This document shows positions 8,354 to 16,193 of a DNA stretch of 51,350 nucleotides, piece by piece. Numbering within the stretch: the first letter of the stretch is position 1; each line of letters starts with the position of its first letter. The notes beneath the pieces were generated by a model. The model saw only the letters and a list, made by a program, of their open reading frames with translations, was not told the DNA's origin and ran no database searches. Origin of the DNA: Phaeodactylibacter xiamenensis (GTDB lineage Bacteria > Bacteroidota > Bacteroidia > Chitinophagales > Saprospiraceae). The stretch covers positions 1-51,350 of the forward strand of contig NZ_JPOS01000022.1 in NCBI RefSeq assembly GCF_000759025.1. The letters run 5' to 3'. A program made the position numbers and the translations under genes.

Positions 8354-9456
8354 GCAACGGAAGTTAAGGGAAAGCGGAGGGTAAAGCAAGCGCCTTCTCC
8401 GGGCTGACTTTCGAGCTCGATCTGCCCGCCATGGGTTTTCACAATACCATGCACGACGCTCAGCCCAAGCCCGGAACCTTCACCGGGCGCTTTGGTGGAG
8501 AAGAAGGGCTCGAATATCCGTTCGCGCAGGTCCTTTTCGATACCGTGCCCAAAGTCCTGTATGCGAAGCACCATGTTGGTCTCATGCTGTATCAGGGTAA
8601 GCCATACCTCCTGTCCCGGGGCAGAGGCATGCAGGGCATTGATTAAAAGATTGAAAACCACTTGCGTAAATTGAATCGGATCAACTTCTGCAATCACCGG
8701 GCGGCCGGGTAAGGAGAGCCGGGGGGTAATGCCGGCTTGTTCGAAAGTAACCCTCAGCAGTTGGAGTGCTTCCTCAATGAGTAGCCCGACATCCGTATTT
8801 TGCTTTTGCTGGGGCATCTCGCAGGAGAAAAACATGAGCTTTTTGACGATCTCCCGGGCGTGCATAGAGGAGTTGATGATCTTTTCAATATCCTGTCCCA
8901 CCTGCTGATCATCTGTACGGTCCTGAATCAGCTGAGCGAAGCCGAGGATGTTGCCCAGAGGCGTGTTGAGCTCGTGGGCAATGCCGGCCGTGATTTCTCC
9001 GAGAATAGACAAGCGGTCTGCCTGCTCGAATTTCCGGCGTAGTAGGGCTTCCCGGGCCTTCTGCTCGTCCCGTTCAATGATGCCGCTGATTTCCTGAGCC
9101 AGGGTTTTGAGCAGCAAAGCTTCTTCGTGCAGGAACGGAGGCGGGGCACCATTCAGGTAATTGTAATGCATCGCCAGGTGCCCGCGCTCAAGCCCACGTA
9201 CAACGATGGGGTGCTGCTGCGTCTCGTATTTGGATGCCAGGCTGCCGGACCGGTACTGCTGATCGTCGAGAAGGAGGGCAGCAACGGCGAAGTCAGGGTG
9301 TTGCCAGGCTTTGGGCAGTGCCTGTACCACCTCCTGTAGCTTCTCCGGAAGAGAAGCTGTAGAAGTGGCAGCGATATTCGAAATCTCATACAGGCAGCTC
9401 AGCTCTTTGATGCGTTCCTGCAAGGCGTGTACAACGTCAGGGCTGGCTTCGGGCAT
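8350..9456 (-). CDS. Soluble histidine kinase with N-terminal GAF-like domain
   Basis: 368 residues without a transmembrane helix, hence cytoplasmic. Residues ~10-130 resemble a GAF-type sensor (ELSCLYEISNIAATS..., 'LLKTLAQEISGIIERDE'). The H-box is 'AGIAHELNTPLGNI' with His161. The ATPase domain has N-box 'FNLLINALHAS', G1 'DFGHGIEKD', F-box 'FEPFFSTK' and G2 'GEGSGLGLSVVHG'. The H-box type (HELNTPLGNI) matches kinases that pair with NtrC-type regulators. The stop overlaps the start of the regulator by ATGA, and the preceding membrane gene ends 4 bp upstream, so the three genes form one operon. Confidence 0.93.
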   Translation of the reverse strand: MPEASPDVVHALQERIKELSCLYEISNIAATSTASLPEKLQEVVQALPKAWQHPDFAVAALLLDDQQYRSGSLASKYETQQHPIVVRGLERGHLAMHYNYLNGAPPPFLHEEALLLKTLAQEISGIIERDEQKAREALLRRKFEQADRLSILGEITAGIAHELNTPLGNILGFAQLIQDRTDDQQVGQDIEKIINSSMHAREIVKKLMFFSCEMPQQKQNTDVGLLIEEALQLLRVTFEQAGITPRLSLPGRPVIAEVDPIQFTQVVFNLLINALHASAPGQEVWLTLIQHETNMVLRIQDFGHGIEKDLRERIFEPFFSTKAPGEGSGLGLSVVHGIVKTHGGQIELESQPGEGACFTLRFPLTSVA

Positions 9457-9460
9457 ATAC

Positions 9461-10081
9461 TCAGTTTAAATTTAGTGGAGAATAGGGCGGAAAGGGTTCC
9501 TGGTCTGCAACCGGTTCTCCGTTAGAAAAACGTTGGCGCATCTGTCCGAGTTTGATAAAAGCGTAAATTTTGAACAGCCCAAGCAGGGCAAGCGGAAGCG
9601 ACAAGTCAAGAGGGGCGCTCAGCCACTGACCCTGAATGTTGGCCAGGAGAAATGCCCCCATGCTCACGGATAAAATACCGGTCAGCCCGGCGGGGGTGCA
9701 AGCTGGCCATTGCTGCCGCAGGTAGGCATACCTCCTGATTTGGAAATAGCCGGACAAGACGAGCCACAGCCCCAGGAGCAGTACCAATTGATTGCTGCCC
9801 TGAAACAGCAGTACAAGGGCTGCACCACCAGACAGCAGGTCAGCCACTGCACTTTGCTGAACCAGCTGCCTCCAGGCACTGCCCCGCCGGAAAAACCAGG
9901 CGCTGATGATCAGCCGGGTGATGCCGCTGAACCCCAGCAACAGCCCAAAAGGGATCAGCAGTGACAAACGCTGTTCCATCGGATAGCACAGTGCCACCGC
10001 ACTCAACCCCAACATCGCCACTCCTTCGAGCACCATTACCTCTCTACTGTCCATCAGTCGTTTGCCTTCTGTCATCATCAC
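9461..10081 (-). CDS. HdeD-like integral membrane protein
   Basis: 206 residues with about six hydrophobic helices (around 18-34, 40-62, 78-95, 98-112, 130-150 and 158-178) and short cytoplasmic loops rich in Arg. Size and helix spacing fit the HdeD/DUF308 family, associated with acid resistance in E. coli; a molecular function is not known. It is the first gene of the operon with the soluble kinase (4-bp gap) and NtrC regulator, so it may be a membrane input or target of that pathway. Three consecutive ATG codons (10081, 10078, 10075) leave the exact start open. Confidence 0.75.
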   Translation of the reverse strand: MMMTEGKRLMDSREVMVLEGVAMLGLSAVALCYPMEQRLSLLIPFGLLLGFSGITRLIISAWFFRRGSAWRQLVQQSAVADLLSGGAALVLLFQGSNQLVLLLGLWLVLSGYFQIRRYAYLRQQWPACTPAGLTGILSVSMGAFLLANIQGQWLSAPLDLSLPLALLGLFKIYAFIKLGQMRQRFSNGEPVADQEPFPPYSPLNLN

Positions 10082-10259
10082 AATTGGATTTGGTTAGGAC
10101 TTGTTGATGGGTATTCAATTGGCGTGCCAGGATTCCATGCCGCTGACTATCAAACTTTTATGCTCAGGCGCCTACCTTGCCGACCGGTACAAAATACCCC
10201 GGACGGTACTTCTTGTATCGGCTGGGTTTGAGTTTTTACTATTTTTTTTACAGCTTGGC

Positions 10260-10291
10260 ATTGACTTTACGACAAGTGTCGTATATATTTG
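10260..10291 (+). promoter_or_regulatory. Promoter of the blaI-M56 operon
   Basis: A -33-like ATTG (10260-10263) and a perfect -7 TATATTTG (10284-10291) are separated by 20 bp. Transcription should begin near 10298, only about 13 nt before the ATG at 10311. The two 16-bp operators sit between the promoter boxes and over the start site. Confidence 0.75.
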
Positions 10292-10307
10292 TACGACAAA
10301 AGTCGTA
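10268..10307 (+). promoter_or_regulatory. Twin BlaI/MecI-type operators
   Basis: Two 16-bp dyads, 10268-10283 (TACGACA-AG-TGTCGTA, perfect) and 10292-10307 (TACGAC-AAAA-GTCGTA, perfect), have centres 24 bp apart. The core TACGACA resembles the TACA/TGTA dyads bound by BlaI/MecI repressors. The first occupies the promoter spacer and the second covers the expected start of transcription. Binding by the repressor encoded 4 bp downstream would therefore shut off the operon: autoregulation, inferred. Confidence 0.8.
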
Positions 10308-10310
10308 ATT

Positions 10311-10694
10311 ATGGATTATTACCCATCAGATACAGAACTGGACATTCTCAGGGTGCTTTGGGACAAGCAGCCCCGGACGGTACGGGAAGTGCACGAAGTC
10401 CTATCTGCTACAAAAGACGTAGGCTACACCACCACCCTCAAACAAATGCAGCGGATGCTGGACAAAGGCGCCTTACACCGGCAGGAGGACGGGCGGGCAC
10501 ATCTGTACAGTACATCTCTGAAAGCGCCTAAAGTGCAGCGTTCCCTGCTAAGCCGTCTAACGGAGAAAGCGTTTGGTGGCTCGGCTATGGATTTGGTCAT
10601 ACAGGCCCTTGGTCATGGCGACCCCACAGCAGATGAACTGGATCAACTGGAGCAGCTCATTGCGGAAAAGAAAAAACAACAAAAAGATGGTTGA
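10311..10694 (+). CDS. BlaI/MecI-family transcriptional repressor
   Basis: 127 residues, the normal length of the family. The start at 10311 is preferred over an open frame beginning at 10101, because that frame would run through the promoter and operators. Residues 5-75 form the winged helix ('SDTELDILRVLWDKQPRTV', 'GYTTTLKQMQRMLDKGAL', then the wing 'RQEDGRAHLYS'). The C-terminal ~45 residues are the helical dimerisation and cleavage part. In characterised systems, the partner M56 protease triggers cleavage of this repressor. The stop overlaps the M56 start by 8 bp, so the pair is translationally coupled. Confidence 0.95.
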   Translation: MDYYPSDTELDILRVLWDKQPRTVREVHEVLSATKDVGYTTTLKQMQRMLDKGALHRQEDGRAHLYSTSLKAPKVQRSLLSRLTEKAFGGSAMDLVIQALGHGDPTADELDQLEQLIAEKKKQQKDG

Positions 10695-12291
10695 TGTACT
10701 TATTAGCGGGCATATGCTGACGGCGCTGGGCCATGCGCTCGTGCACAGCCTTTGGCAGTTTACCCTGCTGGCTTTTCTGGGAGCAAGTGTCAAACGTTTT
10801 GGAGTTGGCCTTTCCAAGTCTTCAAAATACTGGGTCAGCTTTATCTTGTTACTGGTCTGCGGACTGTCCTTTGGGGTTACATTTGACCACTATTACAGCA
10901 TGGCTCCTCATATGGGTGCAATAGTGGATATCCCTGTTGAAGCAACGTTGCAACCCCTCCCGGAGAGTGGGGCATTATCGGAAGCGCCGACAGCTTTGGA
11001 AGGCCTGTTTGATCAGTGGTCGGGCTATTTACCGTTTATGGTAAAACTCTGGATACTAGGGGTGCTTCTTCTGAGCCTTAAGCAAATTGCAGAATATATC
11101 TTCCTCAGGCACCTTCGTCACTATGGGGTACAGGCACCATCCAAAGACTGGATAGTGCGCTTCGAAGCTTTACAGCAAAAAATGGGGGTAAGCGGTGCAG
11201 TCACTTTCCTGGAGTCAACTTTGCTGAAGGGCATAGGCACCTTCGGATACCTGAAACCCATGATACTGATCCCGGCAGGTATGCTTAGCCAGCTGACAGA
11301 AGCGCAGGTGGAGGCCTTGATATTACATGAGTTGGCCCACATCAAGCGCAACGACTACCTGCACAATCTGATCGTTCGACTTTTTGAAACCCTTTTCTTT
11401 TTTCATCCGGGCATCTGGTGGCTCAGTCGGCAGGTGAGGGAATTACGGGAAGAAAGCTGCGACGAGATGGTCTGCCGGACTGGCACGGACCCCTTGCTTT
11501 ATGCAGAAGCCCTTATACAATCCGCCCGATTTTCTTCATCTTCAAAAGTTACTTTAGTTATGAATGCTAATGCTCATTTGTCCAATCGTATCCAGCAGTT
11601 GCTGCAACTTCCAACCTCCTCCTCCGGTACGCAGGCCGCTATGCCACTAGGCCTAAGTGGAATGTTGCTGATCCTGGCATTGTCCACCATTGGCTTTGTG
11701 CCAGCCCTGCAGTCTCAGCCGGTAGTGAGTATCGATCAGGGTGTATCGAAGACCTTGTATCTAAACACGGACAACCCTCTGACCATAGCTATATCCGGTG
11801 TGGCAGATAAGGATGTAGTGGTCACTGCGCCAGATCACCTGAACCTGAAGAAAGATGGAGCCGGGCTTTATGTCGCCCACCCGGTACAGCCAGGCGGTGC
11901 TACCCTTGAAATCGAAGCGCCGGGCCTGGGGCAAGTGTCCGTTGACTTTAGTGTGGAGCGTTATCCTGACCCAACTGCTAACCTTGCCGGGCTCAAAGGC
12001 GGAAAGATGGAGGTAGAAGTTTACAAAAGGCTGGAGCGGGTCCGCCTGTCGGCTTCCACAACCTTTAATCAACCCTGTGAAGTATCCGGTTTTTCTATGG
12101 TTCAAATTATCCCGAAGCAAGACCCGGTGGAAGTTATAGTGAAGGGCGCCGCTTTTTCAGAGCCAGCTAAGCGATTGATGTCCAAAGCTATACCAGGTAC
12201 TATGACCTACTTCGATGAGGTCCGGTGTCTATGCCCTGGTGACGAAGAGCCCCGCCAAATCAATTCTATGGTCTTTAAGCTGGAGGAGTAG
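10687..12291 (+). CDS. BlaR1-type M56 metallopeptidase fused to GldM-like C-terminal domains
   Basis: 534 residues from the ATG at 10687, which overlaps the repressor stop. Membrane helices lie at about 12-35, 47-66, 118-137 and 320-342. The zinc site is HELAH (214-218) with the downstream 'RELREESCDEMV' (251-262), as in BlaR1/MecR1. After the last helix, the exported part (~350-534) lacks the penicillin-binding SxxK domain. It reads instead like the two C-terminal beta domains of GldM: 'LYLNTDNPLTIAISGV' (357-372), 'GAGLYVAHPVQPGG' and 'FSVERYPDPTANLAG' (421-435), then a domain ending 'VRCLCPGDEEPRQINSMVFK'. GldM is the periplasmic shaft of the gliding/T9SS motor. The GldM assignment is by eye. 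A sensor role for this domain is inference. Confidence 0.88.
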   Translation: MVDVLISGHMLTALGHALVHSLWQFTLLAFLGASVKRFGVGLSKSSKYWVSFILLLVCGLSFGVTFDHYYSMAPHMGAIVDIPVEATLQPLPESGALSEAPTALEGLFDQWSGYLPFMVKLWILGVLLLSLKQIAEYIFLRHLRHYGVQAPSKDWIVRFEALQQKMGVSGAVTFLESTLLKGIGTFGYLKPMILIPAGMLSQLTEAQVEALILHELAHIKRNDYLHNLIVRLFETLFFFHPGIWWLSRQVRELREESCDEMVCRTGTDPLLYAEALIQSARFSSSSKVTLVMNANAHLSNRIQQLLQLPTSSSGTQAAMPLGLSGMLLILALSTIGFVPALQSQPVVSIDQGVSKTLYLNTDNPLTIAISGVADKDVVVTAPDHLNLKKDGAGLYVAHPVQPGGATLEIEAPGLGQVSVDFSVERYPDPTANLAGLKGGKMEVEVYKRLERVRLSASTTFNQPCEVSGFSMVQIIPKQDPVEVIVKGAAFSEPAKRLMSKAIPGTMTYFDEVRCLCPGDEEPRQINSMVFKLEE

Positions 12292-12354
12292 ATTTTGGAG
12301 ATTTTCCGGGTAGGGAGTAGTCCGGAGATGAAATTTTTGAGCAGCAATAGTTGG

Positions 12355-12390
12355 TTTTGCAGCATTAATGAAAGGTTTTTGCTATTTTGC
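12355..12390 (+). promoter_or_regulatory. Possible promoter of the TPR kinase gene
   Basis: TTTTG at 12355-12359 and TATTTTGC near 12383-12390 approximate the TTTG / TAnnTTTG pattern, the -7 box being one base short. The position, about 25 nt before the ATG at 12415, is suitable. Confidence 0.35.
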
Positions 12391-12414
12391 CCACATAACC
12401 AACCAGAACAGGCT

Positions 12415-14484
12415 ATGGCAAACCGCCTTAAGTTAATGCTCTGGGTGTGCTGCTGCCTACTTGCCCATACTCCTCTGTTCAGCCAACAGTTAACCGTAGA
12501 TAGTGTCCTGTCAATGGTTGAACGAGGTCAGCCAGATACGCTGCAAGTGGAATATCTCACGAAGCTCAGCAGCTATTACATAAGGCGCGATCTGGACAAA
12601 GCGATTCATTTTGCTAATCGTGCCGGCGAACTGGCAGAGCGTACAGGCCAATACTACCATATAGGCAAAGCTCTGACCAACAAAAGTGTAGCATACCTGG
12701 ACAAAGGGATGATCGACTCCGTAAATATTATTGCGGAGCAGGCGGAGGCGCATTTCCGAAAGCACCCTAATGTTCTGGAACAGTCTAACCTTTACAGTAC
12801 CCGGGGGCACCTGGAGCGGCGGCTGGGCCGCAATGATAAGGCGTTTGAATGGTACCTCAAATCAGTGAGGAATATAGAAGAGAACGCTAAAGACTCTTCT
12901 GACAGGTATGCCTTGCCTGCTTTTCTCAATAATGTGGCCATCTCTCTGCGGCAACAGGGAGATTACGACGAAAGCCTCCGGTATCTGAAAAAGGCCCTCG
13001 CATTGGCGGAAGCTAAAGACAACAAACTAACGGTCTGTGTACTGCTATCCGGTATCGGTAGCTGCCTGGAAGCTAAAGAGGATTATGAAGGTGCCCTTGA
13101 GAGCTTTCAGCGCTCCCTGGTGATCAAAGATGAAATTAAAGATGAGGTCGGAAAGATATCTTTATTGACCAACATTGGCCGATTGTACGTGAAGACGGGG
13201 CGGTTTGAAGCGGCAGAAACTTATCTTCAGGAATCCTTTTTACTAAGTGAAACCCTCGGGTATACTTCTGGGCGGATCTCGGTATTGTCTGTGCTGGCAA
13301 ATTTTGCACTGGAGCAGAAAGACTATTCCGGGGCATTGGACTGGGGGCAGAAGGCGCTGGCTCTGGCCCAGGGGGATGGCAACAAGGAAGCGGTTATGGA
13401 TTTATACGATCTACTCGCTAAGGCACATGCCGAACAGGGCAGTTATGAAATAGCTTACAAATATCGCTCTTTGTATGCAACTGCCAGTGACTCCGCTCAA
13501 GTCCAAAAACGGCAGCAGAATATGGATCAGCTCAGAATGGCCTACGAAGTGGAAAAAACGGAGCAGGAAAACGAATACCTGAAGGAACAAAGAGCCAAGG
13601 ACCGGGTGATCATCGGGCAACGCAATACGGTAATGATGGTAGGTGCTGCTGCACTGCTGCTGTTGATTCTTGTGGTTGTACTCATTTACCGCGATCTGCA
13701 GCGTAAACAGAGCTATAGCCAGCAACTGGAAACCACAGTGGCTCAGCGTACTGAAGCCCTGCAAAGGGTCAATAAAGACCTGGAGCAGGCTAATTATGAG
13801 CTTAGTACCCTGAGTTATATTGCATCCCATGATATTAAGGAGCCTATACGCGTGATGAGCAATTACGTAGGGCTCATACGCAGGCGGTTACCGGAGGACC
13901 TGAGCAGCGGGCTGAAAGATTACTTTGAGATCATAAAAAGCAGTAGCCGGCAATTATATACATTGATTGAGGACTTTATGCATTATTCTGACCTGTCCAG
14001 ACAAAATGCTGGTGAGGTGGAGCAGATTGATATGAACAGCTTTGTACAAAACCTGGCTAATATATTGGATACTCAGCAGCGGGTGGTGCCCGGAAAAGTC
14101 GATTATCATGGGCTGAAATATGTAAGGATCAATCGTTCCATGCTGTTATTAGTCTTGAAAAACCTGATCGAGAACGGGCTGAAGTACAACAAAAGCCAAC
14201 GACCGGAAGTATTGATCTCCTCTACCCGGCAGGGTGAAGGGATAGAGTTGCGGGTGACAGATAACGGCATCGGCATTCCGGTACTTTTTCAGGAAAAAAT
14301 ATTTGAAGCCTTTAAACGTCTGCATTCGAGGGCCGAATACGGTGGTTCCGGGCTAGGTCTGGCTATCGTCAAGCTGGCGGTCGGTAAGCTCGGCGGAGAT
14401 ATTCGGCTCGAAAGCGAGGAAGGGAAGGGGAGTACCTTTATTATGACCTTTCGGGAGCAGGCTAATGAGGAAACAGATCAATAA
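12415..14484 (+). CDS. TPR-repeat sensor histidine kinase
   Basis: 689 residues from the ATG at 12415; an in-frame start at 12295 would place 40 residues before a good signal peptide (MANRLKLMLWVCCCLLA...FSQ). Residues ~40-360 contain about seven tetratricopeptide repeats (for example 'ALPAFLNNVAISLRQQGDYDESLRYLKKALALAEA'), exported to the periplasm. A helix at 406-425 crosses the membrane, followed by a coiled coil. The kinase core has H-box 'IASHDIKEPIRVM' (His472), N-box 'LKNLIENGLKYN', G1 'DNGIGIP' and G2 'GGSGLGLAIVK'. This architecture is common in Bacteroidota. No response regulator is adjacent in the same orientation, apart from the LytTR gene 1.7 kb downstream, so its partner is unknown. 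It lies 123 bp after the M56 gene and may share its transcript. Confidence 0.92.
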   Translation: MANRLKLMLWVCCCLLAHTPLFSQQLTVDSVLSMVERGQPDTLQVEYLTKLSSYYIRRDLDKAIHFANRAGELAERTGQYYHIGKALTNKSVAYLDKGMIDSVNIIAEQAEAHFRKHPNVLEQSNLYSTRGHLERRLGRNDKAFEWYLKSVRNIEENAKDSSDRYALPAFLNNVAISLRQQGDYDESLRYLKKALALAEAKDNKLTVCVLLSGIGSCLEAKEDYEGALESFQRSLVIKDEIKDEVGKISLLTNIGRLYVKTGRFEAAETYLQESFLLSETLGYTSGRISVLSVLANFALEQKDYSGALDWGQKALALAQGDGNKEAVMDLYDLLAKAHAEQGSYEIAYKYRSLYATASDSAQVQKRQQNMDQLRMAYEVEKTEQENEYLKEQRAKDRVIIGQRNTVMMVGAAALLLLILVVVLIYRDLQRKQSYSQQLETTVAQRTEALQRVNKDLEQANYELSTLSYIASHDIKEPIRVMSNYVGLIRRRLPEDLSSGLKDYFEIIKSSSRQLYTLIEDFMHYSDLSRQNAGEVEQIDMNSFVQNLANILDTQQRVVPGKVDYHGLKYVRINRSMLLLVLKNLIENGLKYNKSQRPEVLISSTRQGEGIELRVTDNGIGIPVLFQEKIFEAFKRLHSRAEYGGSGLGLAIVKLAVGKLGGDIRLESEEGKGSTFIMTFREQANEETDQ

Positions 14485-14671
14485 AATTGCTCATTCACCG
14501 GGCTATATTGCAATTGGCCGGTTCGCGCTGGTGTGGCGCCCTTAAGGCGCTCATATTTGTGGGTGTAAGGATCACCCGATTGAATATTTACGAGCTTGTT
14601 GGGATGTTGCTTTTGGAGTGAACGCAGCCAGAAGTGTAAAGTCCAAACAAGCTCCAAATCAACACCACGCT

Positions 14672-15124
14672 ATGAGGATGTTAATACCCCCTTTTCCGCA
14701 CCTACAGATATTGATAAATATTATCATGATTGGGCTTTTTTGGGCAGGCTCGCAAATTTTTATGAATTTAAATGCCCAGGATACGCCTGTCGACCCGGCA
14801 CTGTTGGAAGGGGCCTGGCAGGTCGACCTCAGGCCCGCACCGGATGCACAACCCTACTGGCAAACGCTTGTTATTAAAGAGCCTGGGGACAACACCTTTT
14901 CCGGCAGTTTTTACGGGTCAAAATTTAAAAAAGGGCTCTTGAATACGCAGTGGGCAGACTTGCACTTAGCTTTTGAGACCCGCGACCGGAACAATACGTA
15001 CTACCACGTCGCCCGCTTCGATGGCAAGATGCTGCGCGGGCAAACCTACTGCCCCCAACGGAAGTTTATCGCACCCTGGACAGCCACAAGAACTCAAACA
15101 AAAATCCATCCGGATGAACCCTAG
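14672..15124 (+). CDS. Small exported protein upstream of the LytS/LytTR pair
   Basis: 150 residues from the ATG at 14672 (or 14678). The N-terminus, MRMLIPPFPHLQ followed by a hydrophobic stretch and 'MNLNAQ', is a signal peptide with cleavage near residue 36. The mature ~115 residues begin 'DTPVDPALLEGAWQVDLRPAP' and contain 'NTFSGSFYGSKFKKGLLNTQWADLHLAFETRD', which look like a small beta sandwich or lipocalin-like fold. No family is recognised. The stop overlaps the start of the LytS-type kinase by 11 bp, so it is translationally coupled and may serve as a periplasmic accessory or ligand-binding partner of that kinase (inference). Confidence 0.7.
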   Translation: MRMLIPPFPHLQILINIIMIGLFWAGSQIFMNLNAQDTPVDPALLEGAWQVDLRPAPDAQPYWQTLVIKEPGDNTFSGSFYGSKFKKGLLNTQWADLHLAFETRDRNNTYYHVARFDGKMLRGQTYCPQRKFIAPWTATRTQTKIHPDEP

Positions 15125-16193
15125 ATACACTTTTTGGAGGCGTCAAATGCTGGGCGTTTCGGTGTACGAATACTTTGTCGTCCTGGGGCTGTACCTCTTT
15201 TTCGCCTTCAGTTACCACCTGACGCTGTGGCTCAACGGTATGGACTTCAGGAAGGAAGGAGAAAGCCTGTTCAGCTTAAAGGAGTTTATGGACAATGCCG
15301 GGTTGCAGTATCTGTGCATGGCCCTGCTTACCCTGCCCATTTGGTGGGTGGTCTTCCGGGGGCTGAAGCACTGGGAACTGAAATACCGGCTGTTGTTGCA
15401 TCTGCCTGGGCTGCCCCTTTTCGTACTGGCAGGCTGGAAGGGCTACTACTGGCTGGCAGAGCAGTTGGGGTTCGGGCACCTGGGGGGCTGGGGGCAGGTG
15501 TGGGACATTTACATCCCGGCGCTGTTCTACTTTATTCAGTTTGGTATCTTCCACGGGTACGAATACTACCGCAACAATCAGCGTAACCTTCAGCTCAAAG
15601 CGGCGCTCAGTGAAGCAGCACTGAAGAGCGAGCTGGCGGCACTCAAGGCGCAGCTTAATCCCCATTTTTTGTACAATACGTTCAACGCCATCAGCGCTTC
15701 CGTACCACCAGAGCAGGAGCAGACGCGGGAGATGATCGCGCAACTGGCTGACCTGTTCCGGTATCAGCTTAAAGCCTCCAAAACAGAGCAGGTCGCCCTG
15801 GGAGAAGAACTGGGCTTTGTAGAAAAGTACCTGGCACTGGAGAAAGCCCGCTTTGAAGACCGCCTGCAGGTTGTGGTAGATGTACCGGAGGCATTGCGGG
15901 AACGGAAAGTCCCTCCGATGATCCTGCAACCTCTGGTGGAAAATTCCATCAGGCATGGTATCTCCAACCTTATTGAGGGTGGGCAGGTCCTCATCCGCAT
16001 CCGGCTACAGGGCGAGCGGTTAGCCTTTGAAGTCTCTGATACCGGTACAGGGGTTCAGGAAAAAGCCCACCTGTTCCGCAATGGAGGTGTAGGGCTCAAG
16101 AATACCCGCCTGCGGCTGGAAAAGCAATACAACAGTCACCTGAAGATTAGCGATAATCAGCCCCGCGGCCTAAAAATCGAATTTGTAATATGA
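15114..16193 (+). CDS. LytS-type sensor histidine kinase
   Basis: 359 residues from the ATG at 15114; an earlier in-frame start would overlap the exported protein by 150 bp. About four transmembrane helices lie in residues 18-150. A short coiled coil leads to the His_kinase (PF06580-type) motif 'LKAQLNPHFLYNTFNAIS' with His184. The ATPase domain has 'PPMILQPLVENSIRHG' and 'GVGLKNTRLRLE'. Such kinases pair with LytTR regulators, and the downstream regulator start overlaps the kinase stop as ATGA. The signal is not evident. Confidence 0.94.
   Translation: MNPRYTFWRRQMLGVSVYEYFVVLGLYLFFAFSYHLTLWLNGMDFRKEGESLFSLKEFMDNAGLQYLCMALLTLPIWWVVFRGLKHWELKYRLLLHLPGLPLFVLAGWKGYYWLAEQLGFGHLGGWGQVWDIYIPALFYFIQFGIFHGYEYYRNNQRNLQLKAALSEAALKSELAALKAQLNPHFLYNTFNAISASVPPEQEQTREMIAQLADLFRYQLKASKTEQVALGEELGFVEKYLALEKARFEDRLQVVVDVPEALRERKVPPMILQPLVENSIRHGISNLIEGGQVLIRIRLQGERLAFEVSDTGTGVQEKAHLFRNGGVGLKNTRLRLEKQYNSHLKISDNQPRGLKIEFVI

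Noticed and set aside
10101-10310. N-terminal extension of the BlaI reading frame
   Set aside because: It would translate through the promoter and both operators and adds residues absent from the family.
10687-12291. Beta-lactam resistance function for the BlaI/M56 pair
   Set aside because: No penicillin-binding sensor domain (SxxK, SxN) in the protease and no beta-lactamase or PBP gene nearby.
14520-14560. Hairpin-like GGCGCCC/GGCGCTC near 14535 as a terminator
   Set aside because: Short stem, no T-run on either side; not convincing.
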